In this document: one piece after another, positions 24,253 to 32,348 of the stretch
Numbering within the stretch: position 1 is the first letter of the stretch
Layout: every line of letters starts with the position of its first letter
Assembly: GCA_021158055.1 (NCBI GenBank)
Contig: JAGGVJ010000039.1
Coordinates: forward strand, 1-36,064
DNA: 36,064 nt
Direction: 5' to 3'
DNA from: Candidatus Iainarchaeum sp.
GTDB taxonomy: Archaea; Iainarchaeota; Iainarchaeia; JAGGVJ01
Translations under genes and position numbers: made by a program
Notes under the pieces: model-generated
The model's input: only the letters and a program-made list of their open reading frames with translations
What the model was told of the DNA's origin: nothing
Databases searched by the model: none

Positions 24253-24291
24253 ATTTTCACCTGCTGGTTTTGAGTTCACATGGTGGTTTCA

Positions 24292-24571
24292 AGCGCGCCG
24301 AAAGCATGCAAAGTGACTGTTCACGCCAAAGGGTTTCAACAGGAAAAGCTCCTTTCCGCAACCCAAAAGACGTAACTTCAAAAAGTTACAGTTGCTCCCT
24401 TCCGGGTCTGGCTGGGTTTACTTTATGAAGCCACCCTTTTGGACGGAAATTCAACGCTTAAATCAAGCTAAAAGGCCAACGGCAGAATACAGTGCCTTTG
24501 CAATTTCGCCCCTGCGTAAGCCCGCTGCAGGTTACAGGGGAGGGCTAGCCCCCCGGCATATTCCGGCGCAC
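24292..24571 (-). ncRNA. archaeal 7S signal recognition particle RNA
   Basis: Read on the minus strand, the 5' domain begins GCGCCG and pairs with CGGCGC at the 3' end (helix 1). It continues with the GGGGGGCTAGCCCTCCCC loops and CTGTAACC, as in archaeal SRP RNA. The helix 8 core is CCCGGAAGGGAGCA (plus 24393-24406) with its GGAA tetraloop and the SRP54-binding asymmetric loop. The length, about 280 nt, fits. Ends are estimated from the terminal helix to within a few nt. It targets nascent membrane and secreted proteins with SRP19 and SRP54. Confidence 0.92.
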
Positions 24572-24586
24572 AAAAATAATGCACTT

Positions 24587-24599
24587 GCTCTTATAAATA
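24587..24599 (-). promoter_or_regulatory. TATA box of the SRP RNA gene
   Basis: TTTATAAG on the minus strand is centred about 24 nt before the estimated 5' end of the SRP RNA, the spacing of a strong archaeal promoter. Confidence 0.65.
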
Positions 24600-24771
24600 T
24601 CTTGAGATTTGAGTGCCTTTGTTCAGGGGATTTATTTGATTTTTTGAAGGATTGACTGTAAATTTGCGGGAGCTTGACTGAAAAATAATCTTGTTTAAGG
24701 GCTTGCCATCAAAAAAATTTTGCAAAAAATAATCCAAAAATAGGTATCATGCAAATTGATTCTTCTAAAGC

Positions 24772-24782
24772 TTTTTATATAT
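24772..24782 (+). promoter_or_regulatory. TATA box of ftsZ
   Basis: TTTTTATATATC lies about 55 nt before the TTG start. This gives a leader of roughly 30 nt that contains the binding site GAGGTGG. The 260 nt between the SRP RNA and ftsZ hold no other feature I can see. Confidence 0.55.
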
Positions 24783-24833
24783 CTTTAATTCTAATTATAA
24801 CAATCTATTTTCTTTTTGGGTTGAGGTGGTTTT

Positions 24834-25901
24834 TTGGAATCAATAGTTAAAGAAGCATTGAGTAAAGAAGTTTCTGTAGACAAATACGCTGAAGAATTCG
24901 GCGTTCCAAAGATTCGGGTTATCGGTTGCGGTGGAGCAGGAAACAACACTATTAACCGGCTTGCAAAACTTGGTGTTTCAGGCGCGGAACTTATTGCAAT
25001 AAACACTGACAAGCAACATCTTTCAATTATTGATGAGTCAATCAAGAAAGTGCTTATCGGAAAAAGCATTACAAGGGGGCTTGGAGCAGGTGGTTATCCT
25101 GAAATGGGTGCAAAGTCAGCTGAAGTTTCAAGAGCATCTCTTGAAGAAGCGCTTTCTGACACCGATATGCTTTTCCTGTGCGCCGGAATGGGTGGGGGAA
25201 CCGGAACAGGTTCTGCACCTGTTGTTGCAGAAATTGCAAAAGAACAAGGCGCAATAGTAATCGGGATGGTTACTTATCCGTTTGCGCTTGAGCGTGCAAG
25301 GCTTTCAAAAGCCGACGACGGGTTAAAGGCTTTGTCTGAAGTCGCTGACACGGTGATTGTCATTGATAACAACAGGCTTGTTCACCTTGTGCCGAACCTT
25401 CCCATGAATCAGGCGTTTGCGGTTGCGGATGAGGTTATTTCAAGAGCAGTCAGGGGAATAACTGAAACCATTACCCAGCCGTCACTCATAAACCTTGATT
25501 ATGCGGACGTTCGTTCTGTCATGAGCAACGCAGGGCTTTCAATGATTGCCGTGGGTGAAGCAAAAGGCGTCAATAGGGTTGAAGAAGCAGCACAGTCCAC
25601 AATGGAAAACGCTTTGCTTGATGTCGACTGGAAAGGCGCAAAAGGCGCGTTGATTCACATAACCGGTGGGCAGGATCTTACGCTCGGTGAAGCAAATGAC
25701 CTTGGAGAACTCGTAACCGGTGACGTTGACTCGGCAGCAAGTGTTATCTGGGGCGCGAGAATTTCCCCGATGTTTGAAGGAAAAATTGAAGTTATTGCAA
25801 TCATGACCGGGGTTACAGGCGCCCACATTTCAGGACCTGTGTCAAAAGGAATGGATGGCTCAAAAGGCGGCCATGACCTTGGAATTGATTTCATAAAGTA
25901 A
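24834..25901 (+). CDS. ftsZ: cell division GTPase FtsZ
   Basis: The 355-residue protein has the FtsZ nucleotide motif GGGTGTG (residues 120-126), the N-terminal [15 protein letters not shown], and the T7 loop [11 protein letters not shown] that completes the GTPase site of the next subunit. It polymerises into the division ring. TTG 24834 is 5 nt after GGTG. The C-terminal extension after the core is short. It is monocistronic, with a hairpin terminator after its stop. Confidence 0.97.
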   Translation: MESIVKEALSKEVSVDKYAEEFGVPKIRVIGCGGAGNNTINRLAKLGVSGAELIAINTDKQHLSIIDESIKKVLIGKSITRGLGAGGYPEMGAKSAEVSRASLEEALSDTDMLFLCAGMGGGTGTGSAPVVAEIAKEQGAIVIGMVTYPFALERARLSKADDGLKALSEVADTVIVIDNNRLVHLVPNLPMNQAFAVADEVISRAVRGITETITQPSLINLDYADVRSVMSNAGLSMIAVGEAKGVNRVEEAAQSTMENALLDVDWKGAKGALIHITGGQDLTLGEANDLGELVTGDVDSAASVIWGARISPMFEGKIEVIAIMTGVTGAHISGPVSKGMDGSKGGHDLGIDFIK

Positions 25902-25928
25902 GTCTTCAGATATATTACCTGATGAAAA

Positions 25929-25951
25929 GGCATGCAAAAGCGTGCCTTTTT
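25929..25951. terminator. hairpin terminator between convergent ftsZ and helicase genes
   Basis: GGCATGC (25929-25935), loop AAAA and GCGTGCC (25940-25946) form a 7-bp stem with one G-U pair. It is flanked by four A and five T, so it reads as a terminator in both directions. Archaea mainly use U-runs, so a clear stem-loop is notable. Confidence 0.65.
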
Positions 25952-25998
25952 ACTTTTTCTTTTTTTGTTGAATTGTTTATTTGTTCATTTTGAATTCT

Positions 25999-27876
25999 TT
26001 AATCTTTCCAGAACTCTTCAATCGGTTCACCCATTCTGATGGATTCAAGATTGATTTCTTGTGGCATGCATTCCCTGAACTTGGACCAGTCAAACCGTTC
26101 ATCCATAAACACAATGACTCCCTTGTCAGTTTCGCTTCGGATGCATCTTCCCGCAGCCTGGACAGCGCGCTGTATTGCCGGGTAGTTGTAGCCGTAGTTT
26201 TGGCCTTGGCCGAATTTTTCCTCGTAATATTCAATCAATGCCTTTATTTCAATTGACGGAACGCTTAGCGCCACCCCGACGATTATGACTGAAAGCAGGC
26301 TTGTTCCGGGCAGATCTATCCCTTCAGCGAAACTGCCTCCCTGCACCCCGACAAGAACTCCTCCAAAACCCATGCCGGCGTTTTTGAATGCAATCAATGT
26401 GTTTTTTACGTCTTTTGGCTTCATTGCCTCTTCCTGCACAAACAACTGTTTTGATATCTTTTCTTCCATGAAAGGCAGAACCATTCTCAGGTAATTGTGG
26501 CTTGGGAAAAACACTGCACAGTTGCCTGGCGTCTTGCTGACGACCATTGCTATCCTTGACGCAATCCTTTCAAATTCAGAGGGGGTTCTTTTCGAGAAAG
26601 AGGTTGAAACGCTTCGGACAATCAAATCAATCCTGTTGTTTTTTGGAAAAGGGGAATCAAAAGACGCAAGTATTGCGCGGTCTTTTCCCACGCCGAGAAT
26701 GTCCGAATACATTTTCGGGGGGTAAAGGGTTCCGCTCATCATGATTGTGGAATGGGAATTGTCAATTACTTTTGAAGACGAAATTGACGGGTCAAGGCAT
26801 TTTACAGACAGTGCGGCTCCAAAGTTTTTCCGCGAGACAACCCTGACAAAAGAATTGCTTTTTTCTGCCCACGAATTAAGAAAAGAAGCTGTTTTGAATA
26901 ACGCCGCAAATTCCTTGTTTGTCTTTTCAGAAAAGGCTTCTCCGGCGCTGTCAAACAACCCGGCGTAGTTTTTTGCGTCTTCAGCGCTTAAGCCGAGTTC
27001 AGAAAATTCCACGCGTGCTGAATCGCATTTTTGAAGCTTTTTTGACGCAATGTTGTTTAATGAGTTTATCAGGACAGTCGCTTCTTCAGTATCCCATTCT
27101 ATTTCCGTCAATTCTTCTTTTGCTTTTTTCAGGAGGGAGTTGTTTATTGAAGTGCTTAAAAAATCGCGTATCCGGTCAGGCAAATTGTGCGCCTCGTCAA
27201 CGATTATTATGCAGTCCTCAAGGTTCAGGTTGTGCTTTGAAAGGAACGTTCCCCGGATTGACGGGGAAAAAATCTGCAGGAAATCGCAGATTATCAGGTT
27301 TGCTTTCCCGCATAAAATAGATGCTATTTCGTAAGCGCACGGGCTTTTCCCGTTTATTTTGTTGTTTTTGCAAAATTCCATTATCTGGGAATTTGAAACC
27401 ACTCTGTTGTGCCGGTCAAGCAGTTGTTCTGAAAAGTTTTTTGTTTCAGCAGTTATTTTTCCATTGTCTTTCATGACTGAAAGGTTTTGGCACGAATCGT
27501 TTTTCCTGTGGCTTTCGCAAATCCTGTAAAAGTCGCCTGACTGCATGTCCTGCATGAATGGGTTTGAGCACATGTTGTTTCTGCCCACGAAGTCCACTGC
27601 AGTTATGTCAATGTTGTGCTTTTCTTTTATTCCGCGCGCGACATCAATTGCCATCTGGTGCTGGGCGGTTTTCGGAGTCAAAAAGATTACTTTTTTGTTG
27701 TTTTGAATTGCGTAAGACATGCAGACTGAAATGGAGGCATCGGTTTTTCCAAGACCCGTCGGCGCGTTTGCAACCAGGTGTTTTTTTTCAGTTACTGCTT
27801 TTTGCATTTTGTCCATCAGTTTTTGCTGTTCTTTTCTTGGGTTGTCGTGCCTGAAATAAGTTTCCATGTTTATCAT
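25999..27876 (-). CDS. Rad3/XPD-type superfamily 2 DNA helicase
   Basis: The 625-residue protein has an XPD/DinG-like helicase order: APTGLGKT (38-45), DEAH in IIVDEAHNLPDR, MMSGTLYPPKMYSD, the FAEGIDLPG block and QAAGRCIRS (motif VI). Between motifs I and II lie several cysteines (MCSNP, RICESHRKNDSC, SPCAYE) placed like the four that hold the XPD Fe-S cluster. This predicts a 5'-3' helicase in repair or transcription-coupled work. The ATG at 27876 (MINMETYFRHDNP) or the one at 27867 could be the start. Confidence 0.92.
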   Translation of the reverse strand: MINMETYFRHDNPRKEQQKLMDKMQKAVTEKKHLVANAPTGLGKTDASISVCMSYAIQNNKKVIFLTPKTAQHQMAIDVARGIKEKHNIDITAVDFVGRNNMCSNPFMQDMQSGDFYRICESHRKNDSCQNLSVMKDNGKITAETKNFSEQLLDRHNRVVSNSQIMEFCKNNKINGKSPCAYEIASILCGKANLIICDFLQIFSPSIRGTFLSKHNLNLEDCIIIVDEAHNLPDRIRDFLSTSINNSLLKKAKEELTEIEWDTEEATVLINSLNNIASKKLQKCDSARVEFSELGLSAEDAKNYAGLFDSAGEAFSEKTNKEFAALFKTASFLNSWAEKSNSFVRVVSRKNFGAALSVKCLDPSISSSKVIDNSHSTIMMSGTLYPPKMYSDILGVGKDRAILASFDSPFPKNNRIDLIVRSVSTSFSKRTPSEFERIASRIAMVVSKTPGNCAVFFPSHNYLRMVLPFMEEKISKQLFVQEEAMKPKDVKNTLIAFKNAGMGFGGVLVGVQGGSFAEGIDLPGTSLLSVIIVGVALSVPSIEIKALIEYYEEKFGQGQNYGYNYPAIQRAVQAAGRCIRSETDKGVIVFMDERFDWSKFRECMPQEINLESIRMGEPIEEFWKD

Positions 27877-28047
27877 CTGTGTGTGTTTTTAGCTTGTGCG
27901 TGTCAATTTATGCGAGCATTGCAATGTGTATATTATCAATTAGTTTAATTACATGGAACTATTTTTTGAAAGTAACTTGCCGGTAAAATTGTCTGTTAGT
28001 TGCTTTGAATGTCTTTCAATTGATTTGAAATGGTTTCAATTGCTTTT

Positions 28048-29490
28048 TTACAAAAATAAAGGCAGGGCATTTAATAACAATATTGACAGCACTACGATGA
28101 GTGAGGTGCGGCTTACCAGTTCCTGTGCTTTTATTTCATTTATATTGAATTTTTTGGTTATGAATGCTCCAAGCGCAAGCGAGGTCATTTTTCCACCGTC
28201 AAACGGCTCCATTGGAATGAAGTTGACCATCCCGACCGCGAAGTTCAGCAGGATCATCCAGGAAAGCAAACTCACAATAAAAAAATAAACCGTTAAAGAA
28301 AAAGGCAGGGGCCCTGACAGCATTTCGTTCACAAAGATGCCGAATCTTTTTTCCTGGTTGATTTCAAGCATGAAAGGTTCGTCATATCCCTTTATTTTGA
28401 AAACAGCGCTTGAGCCCACTGCAAGATTTGGTTTTAGTTCTTCGAGGTCGTTTCTGGTTTTTATTGTTTTTCCGTTGATGGATTCTATCACCATGCCTTT
28501 TTCAAGAACCTCCAGTGCAGGCGGGGTTTCACCGGTTGAAGCGAGTGCTGTTTCGTCCAGGCCGGTAATTTCAAGACCTGTGACGTTTTTGTTGTATACT
28601 TCTGAAAATGCGGGTCCCAGAGTGAAAAGCGTTCCCATTAAGATTACAATCAAGACAGCCATTGCTGCAAAGTTTGCCATTGAACCTGCGGCATACATTC
28701 GTTGCTGTTCAAGAGCGGGTTTTTCCATGAGTTCTTTTTCGTCTGGTTCAGTGAATGCGCCGATTGGAATGATCCCGAGTGTAACAAGGCCAAGTGACTG
28801 GACTTTTACTTTGGCTACTCTTGAAAGAATTCCGTGCGCAAGCTCGTGAACAATCATGAGTGAAATCAGTGCAATCCAGCCTTCTGCAAACGGCACTACA
28901 AAGTCTGTTTTTGGTATTTTCATGCCGGGAATGATCGGGGCAATTCCCGGAAGTGCTTTTTGTCCGGCGGCAAGAGTTGAGATGATGATTATCGCCTGGG
29001 TGGCAAGCATTCCGACTCCGAACAAGGCAAACCCGCCGACTGCACCGGCAATTGTGAGGGGGATGACTGCAAAGGAAATGGTGTTTGACATATTGAGCGC
29101 AGAGATTAAACCCCCGAAAAACAGCCCGTTTGCAATTGACGTGACTGCAAAAACCCCTGCTTTTTTTGCCATGGAGTATTGTTTTTTGTAAAGGTGAAGG
29201 AGGTAAAGCGACCCAAGGCCGCCGAAAGCCATGATGATGCCGAGGTCTCCGAAGCCGTTCCAAAACCGTTCGTGTTTTGCCAGTCTGTCAAGTGTTTTGA
29301 GCCCGTGTTTTGTGCGCGTCATCAGGCAGATTTTTCCGTAAGTGTCAATGTTTGGCGCGAGTTTTTTTATGATGAAAGTCGGAATCACCACAAATAAAAG
29401 CAGGATTAAAATTATGTCCCAGTAAGGGATTGATGTAAGAGCGGAAATGGCTGTTGAAATAAAGTTGGTTGTTAAAAACGGGCAAGTCAA
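28048..29490 (-). CDS. site-2 intramembrane metalloprotease (M50) with PDZ domain
   Basis: The 480-residue polytopic protein has the zinc motif HELAH (about residues 215-219) in SLMIVHELAHGILS and the second metal ligand in NFIPMEPFDGGKM. A PDZ-like domain lies between them (GMVIESINGKTIKTRNDLEEL). Multiple membrane helices flank these. Such enzymes cleave membrane-bound regulators or signal-peptide remnants. GGTG plus 6 nt sets the start at TTG 29490; the longer form at 29541 has no binding site. Confidence 0.92.
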   Translation of the reverse strand: MTCPFLTTNFISTAISALTSIPYWDIILILLLFVVIPTFIIKKLAPNIDTYGKICLMTRTKHGLKTLDRLAKHERFWNGFGDLGIIMAFGGLGSLYLLHLYKKQYSMAKKAGVFAVTSIANGLFFGGLISALNMSNTISFAVIPLTIAGAVGGFALFGVGMLATQAIIIISTLAAGQKALPGIAPIIPGMKIPKTDFVVPFAEGWIALISLMIVHELAHGILSRVAKVKVQSLGLVTLGIIPIGAFTEPDEKELMEKPALEQQRMYAAGSMANFAAMAVLIVILMGTLFTLGPAFSEVYNKNVTGLEITGLDETALASTGETPPALEVLEKGMVIESINGKTIKTRNDLEELKPNLAVGSSAVFKIKGYDEPFMLEINQEKRFGIFVNEMLSGPLPFSLTVYFFIVSLLSWMILLNFAVGMVNFIPMEPFDGGKMTSLALGAFITKKFNINEIKAQELVSRTSLIVVLSILLLNALPLFL

Positions 29491-29916
29491 AATTTTCACC
29501 TTTTGTATTTGTTTAAATGTATCTGGCAACAGGTTCAGCAATCAGCCGCTGATTATTTGTGGTGATTGGGTTGTTGCTTTGATTTTTTTGCTTTAGTCTG
29601 TAATTGGTTCAGGGAGGTATATAATTTTTTATATTATTTAGGTTTTGTGTTCAATTATTTTTACAGGGTTTTAAATAAAAGTTGTTTTTTGTATTTTGGA
29701 ACTTATGCAGGTATTTTTAATATGCGGAGTAGTTTTAATAATGTCAATATCTTTAAATAATAGTTTTCTTTGATCTATAAATAGAAATATACAATAATAG
29801 AAATATGTAATTGTGATTATAGTAAGATTATTAAAAAATAAGTTTGTATTATGATAAGATATAAGATTATTAAAAAATTGAAAATATTGAAAGAAGTTTG
29901 TTGAGGGGTGTATGTC
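29491..29916. other. very AT-rich intergenic DNA with a repeated word
   Basis: No gene is visible. The word AAGATTATTAAAAAAT occurs near 29824 and again near 29863. The stretch probably carries promoters for the flanking genes; several TATA-like words prevent a single choice. Confidence 0.45.
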
Positions 29917-30057
29917 GTGGTTGATGCGAAAGAGAACGAGATATTGATGGAGATTGCAGTTGGAAAAGGAGTAATGCGAAAGCTGCCAAGTTACCTGAGA
30001 AACACGCAAAAAGAGACCTGTGAAAAGACTGTGGCTGAAGAAGTTCTTTTTGACTAA
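29917..30057 (+). CDS. 46-residue small protein, unknown
   Basis: GTG 29917 follows GGTG (29907-29910) by 6 nt, matching the local ribosome-binding rule. The frame reads MVDAKENEILMEIAV, then GKGVMRKLPSYLRNTQKE and ends EEVLFD: soluble, mixed charge, with no low-complexity bias. An overlapping ATG two codons upstream in another frame stops after 11 codons. I recognise no family. A downstream tandem-repeat block and an acyl-CoA ligase follow. Confidence 0.5.
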   Translation: MVDAKENEILMEIAVGKGVMRKLPSYLRNTQKETCEKTVAEEVLFD

Positions 30058-30149
30058 TCTGAACGGCAACTCAGATGCGGTAAGCGATGCATTATTTTGG
30101 ATAGCTGTGCTTTTTATTTTCAGTAATTTAGCATTTGTTTTTTAGCGAG

Positions 30150-30249
30150 ACCGTTTAACCTGGCGATAAACCGTTTAACCTGGCGATAAACCGTTTAACC
30201 TGGCGATAAACCGTTTAACCTGGCAGTAAACAATCTAACCTGACAATCA
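30150..30249 (+). repeat. 20-nt tandem repeat, five copies
   Basis: Units ACCGTTTAACCTGGCGATAA start at 30150, 30170 and 30190 (three exact copies). A fourth differs by two bases (30210) and a fifth is more diverged (30230). The array sits between the 46-residue gene and the acyl-CoA ligase, ending about 75 nt before the ligase ATG. It is not CRISPR. A regulatory or slippage-derived array is possible. Confidence 0.85.
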
Positions 30250-30325
30250 CGATTTGTGCGTGGTTGCAGGGGTGTTTTGGCATGGCAAGTTTTTGGCAAG
30301 GGTAAGTGTGACTGCGGAGTGGATA

Positions 30326-31771
30326 ATGATCAAACCTTTTTTTAACTTTGTTGAGTGGAAGAAAAATAAGGACAACATATTTTGCGTGAATGAAAATACG
30401 ACGTATGCCCAGTTAAAGGAAGAGATAGAAAAAACATGCGGGGAATTAAAAGGAATCATCAGCAAAAAAGACCGGGTGATGGTGAAGTTTTCAAATTGCG
30501 CCAAAGCAGTTGTGTATTTTTATGCAATAGACAAACTTGGAGGGGTGATGATCCCGCTTCATGATTTTGCAACGGAACAGGAAACAAAATACATGATTGA
30601 TGAAGTGCAGGCAAATGCTTTTGTGTCAAAGGGCGGTGCGGAAAGGCTCGGTGATGAAAAAGACGCGGGCTTTCTTCCGGAAGACGCAAGCATGATATTT
30701 TATACGTCAGGTACAACTGGGAAGCCGAAGGGAATAGTCCATACAAGGCAATCAATTTTTACCCCTTGTTTTGAGGAAGGCAAAGCTTACAGCATAACAG
30801 GAAACGATGTCGTGGGCGGGAACCCGTCATTGTCTTTTACTTACGGGTTCGGCGCTTTTGCAGTTATCCCGCTTTTGTTTGGAGCGTCGGTTTCGTTTTT
30901 TGATTCAAGGATTTCCGCAGAGAACCCGAAAGTACCCATAAAGACAGTGACTTATTGCGCAAAGCTGCTTGAGTCAATAACGGAACACAAAATTACGGTG
31001 CTTTACAGCATACCTACAGTTTACCGTGTTTTACTTGAAATATTGTTAAGAATGCCTCAAAAGTATGATTTGAGCTCCCTTCGGCTTCTGATTACTGCCG
31101 GTGAACCAATGGGGGTTCCGCTGCATAAGAGATTAAAGGAAACTTTTTCGCACGCGGGCATATTGGAACACCTTGGTTGCACGGAATCCTTTCACGCCAT
31201 AGCCTCAAACACGGTTGAATCCGTAAGACCGGGTTCTTTCGGAAAGAAAATGAGTTGTTTTGACATAAAAGTGGTTGACGAAAAAGGCAACGAATGCCCG
31301 CCGATGAAGAGCGGGAACCTGGTCTACAAAGGACCTTCAGGAAACCATATTGGAAAAGACAGTGGGTTTCAGGACCAATGGAGGTATACGGGAGATGTTG
31401 TGCATAGGGATGAAGAAGGGTTTTTCTGGTTTGAATCAAGAAATGATGACCTTATAAAAACCGCGGGGTACCTTGTTTCCCCGAGTGAGATAGAAGCTGT
31501 TTTAACAGCACACAAAGCTGTTTTGGAAGCAGTGGTTGTGGGTTTGCCTGATTTTTTCGTGAATCAGAAAATAGGCGCTGTTGTCGTATTGAAAGACGCG
31601 GCTGAACAGCCGGAAAAAATCAGGGAAAATTTAATAAGATTTGCAGGCGAGCGCCTGCCGCCGTACAAGATTCCTTACCATGTAATGTTTGCGGAGTCGG
31701 TTCCAAGAAACAAGAGGGGAAAAATAGTCCGAAAGGATATTTCAGCCATGTTCAGCGACTCGCCGGTTTAG
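30326..31771 (+). CDS. AMP-dependent acyl-CoA ligase, benzoate-CoA ligase-like
   Basis: The 481-residue protein is an ANL-superfamily adenylating ligase: MIFYTSGTTGKPKGIVHT (P-loop-like A3), EHLGCTESFHAIASN (A5), YTGDVVHRDEEGFFWFESRNDDLIK (A7/A8), and the C-terminal catalytic Lys in PRNKRGKIVRKDI. Blocks A5 to A8 resemble aromatic or benzoate-CoA ligases more than acetyl-CoA synthetase. It activates a carboxylic acid with ATP and CoA. ATG 30326 follows GGAGTGG; upstream in-frame GTGs add sequence that looks like leader. No acyl-CoA-using partner is nearby. Confidence 0.87.
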   Translation: MIKPFFNFVEWKKNKDNIFCVNENTTYAQLKEEIEKTCGELKGIISKKDRVMVKFSNCAKAVVYFYAIDKLGGVMIPLHDFATEQETKYMIDEVQANAFVSKGGAERLGDEKDAGFLPEDASMIFYTSGTTGKPKGIVHTRQSIFTPCFEEGKAYSITGNDVVGGNPSLSFTYGFGAFAVIPLLFGASVSFFDSRISAENPKVPIKTVTYCAKLLESITEHKITVLYSIPTVYRVLLEILLRMPQKYDLSSLRLLITAGEPMGVPLHKRLKETFSHAGILEHLGCTESFHAIASNTVESVRPGSFGKKMSCFDIKVVDEKGNECPPMKSGNLVYKGPSGNHIGKDSGFQDQWRYTGDVVHRDEEGFFWFESRNDDLIKTAGYLVSPSEIEAVLTAHKAVLEAVVVGLPDFFVNQKIGAVVVLKDAAEQPEKIRENLIRFAGERLPPYKIPYHVMFAESVPRNKRGKIVRKDISAMFSDSPV

Positions 31772-31834
31772 CCTTTCGTTTGCTTAATTTCCCAATCCTT
31801 TTGTGATTTGGTTGTTTTTTTGTACTTGGGTTGC

Positions 31835-32314
31835 CTATTTTTTGCGTTTGCTTTTAATCATGTCGGCAAGAGTGAAGTCAGCTGTTCCTTTTGGCGCAGG
31901 CGGTGCGATGTTTTTTACTTCCTCAAACAGGTTGATATTAAACAGGTTTTCAAGTTTTTTTGCAATTGACTCGCTTGGATGCATTTTTGATTTTTCAATT
32001 CTTTGGATAATTGATTCCTTTTCGTATATTTTTGCAGCGACCTGCTCTTGCGTCAGCCCTGTTTTTTCCCTTGCCTTCCTTATCCTTTCCGCGTAATCCG
32101 GCGCAAGTTCAAAGTCGGGCTGAGACGGTTTTTTTGAGGTTTGTTCAGTCAAGGTCCGGATTCCGGGGCCTGAAGCAGTATTATTTTGCTGCTCGCGCAC
32201 TTTTTTTATTACCCTGCCGTAGCTTGAGCAGTTCTGGCAGGCAAGAAGTTTTGTGCCTTCTGTTTCAATCAAAAACAAGAATTCTCTTTCTTTTCCGCAA
32301 ATTTCACAACGCAT
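31835..32314 (-). CDS. archaeal multiprotein bridging factor 1 (MBF1)
   Basis: The 159-residue protein starts with a zinc ribbon (CEICGKE, then CQNCSSYG) and continues with a helix-turn-helix domain (RIRKAREKTGLTQEQVAAKI, then IIQRIEKSKMHPS), the standard archaeal MBF1 layout. It is a transcription coactivator-like protein that in archaea associates with ribosomes. It is divergent from PAN with 34 nt between their ATG codons, and its TATA box (rev., about 32340-32348) lies at the start of the PAN gene. Confidence 0.95.
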   Translation of the reverse strand: MRCEICGKEREFLFLIETEGTKLLACQNCSSYGRVIKKVREQQNNTASGPGIRTLTEQTSKKPSQPDFELAPDYAERIRKAREKTGLTQEQVAAKIYEKESIIQRIEKSKMHPSESIAKKLENLFNINLFEEVKNIAPPAPKGTADFTLADMIKSKRKK

Positions 32315-32348
32315 ACTTTTAAATTGTTCAAACTTGCTTAAATATTTA
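32315..32348. promoter_or_regulatory. 34-nt divergent leaderless promoter between MBF1 and PAN
   Basis: TTTTAAAT near 32317-32324 is about 28 nt before the PAN ATG (32349). AATATTTAA near 32340-32348 in the opposite reading is about 29 nt before the MBF1 ATG (32314). Each TATA box therefore overlaps the start of the other gene, and both messages should be leaderless. Simultaneous initiation on both strands looks sterically difficult. Confidence 0.6.

Noticed and set aside
30150-30249. Possible CRISPR array
   Set aside because: Units are contiguous with no spacers and only 20 nt long; no cas genes are present.
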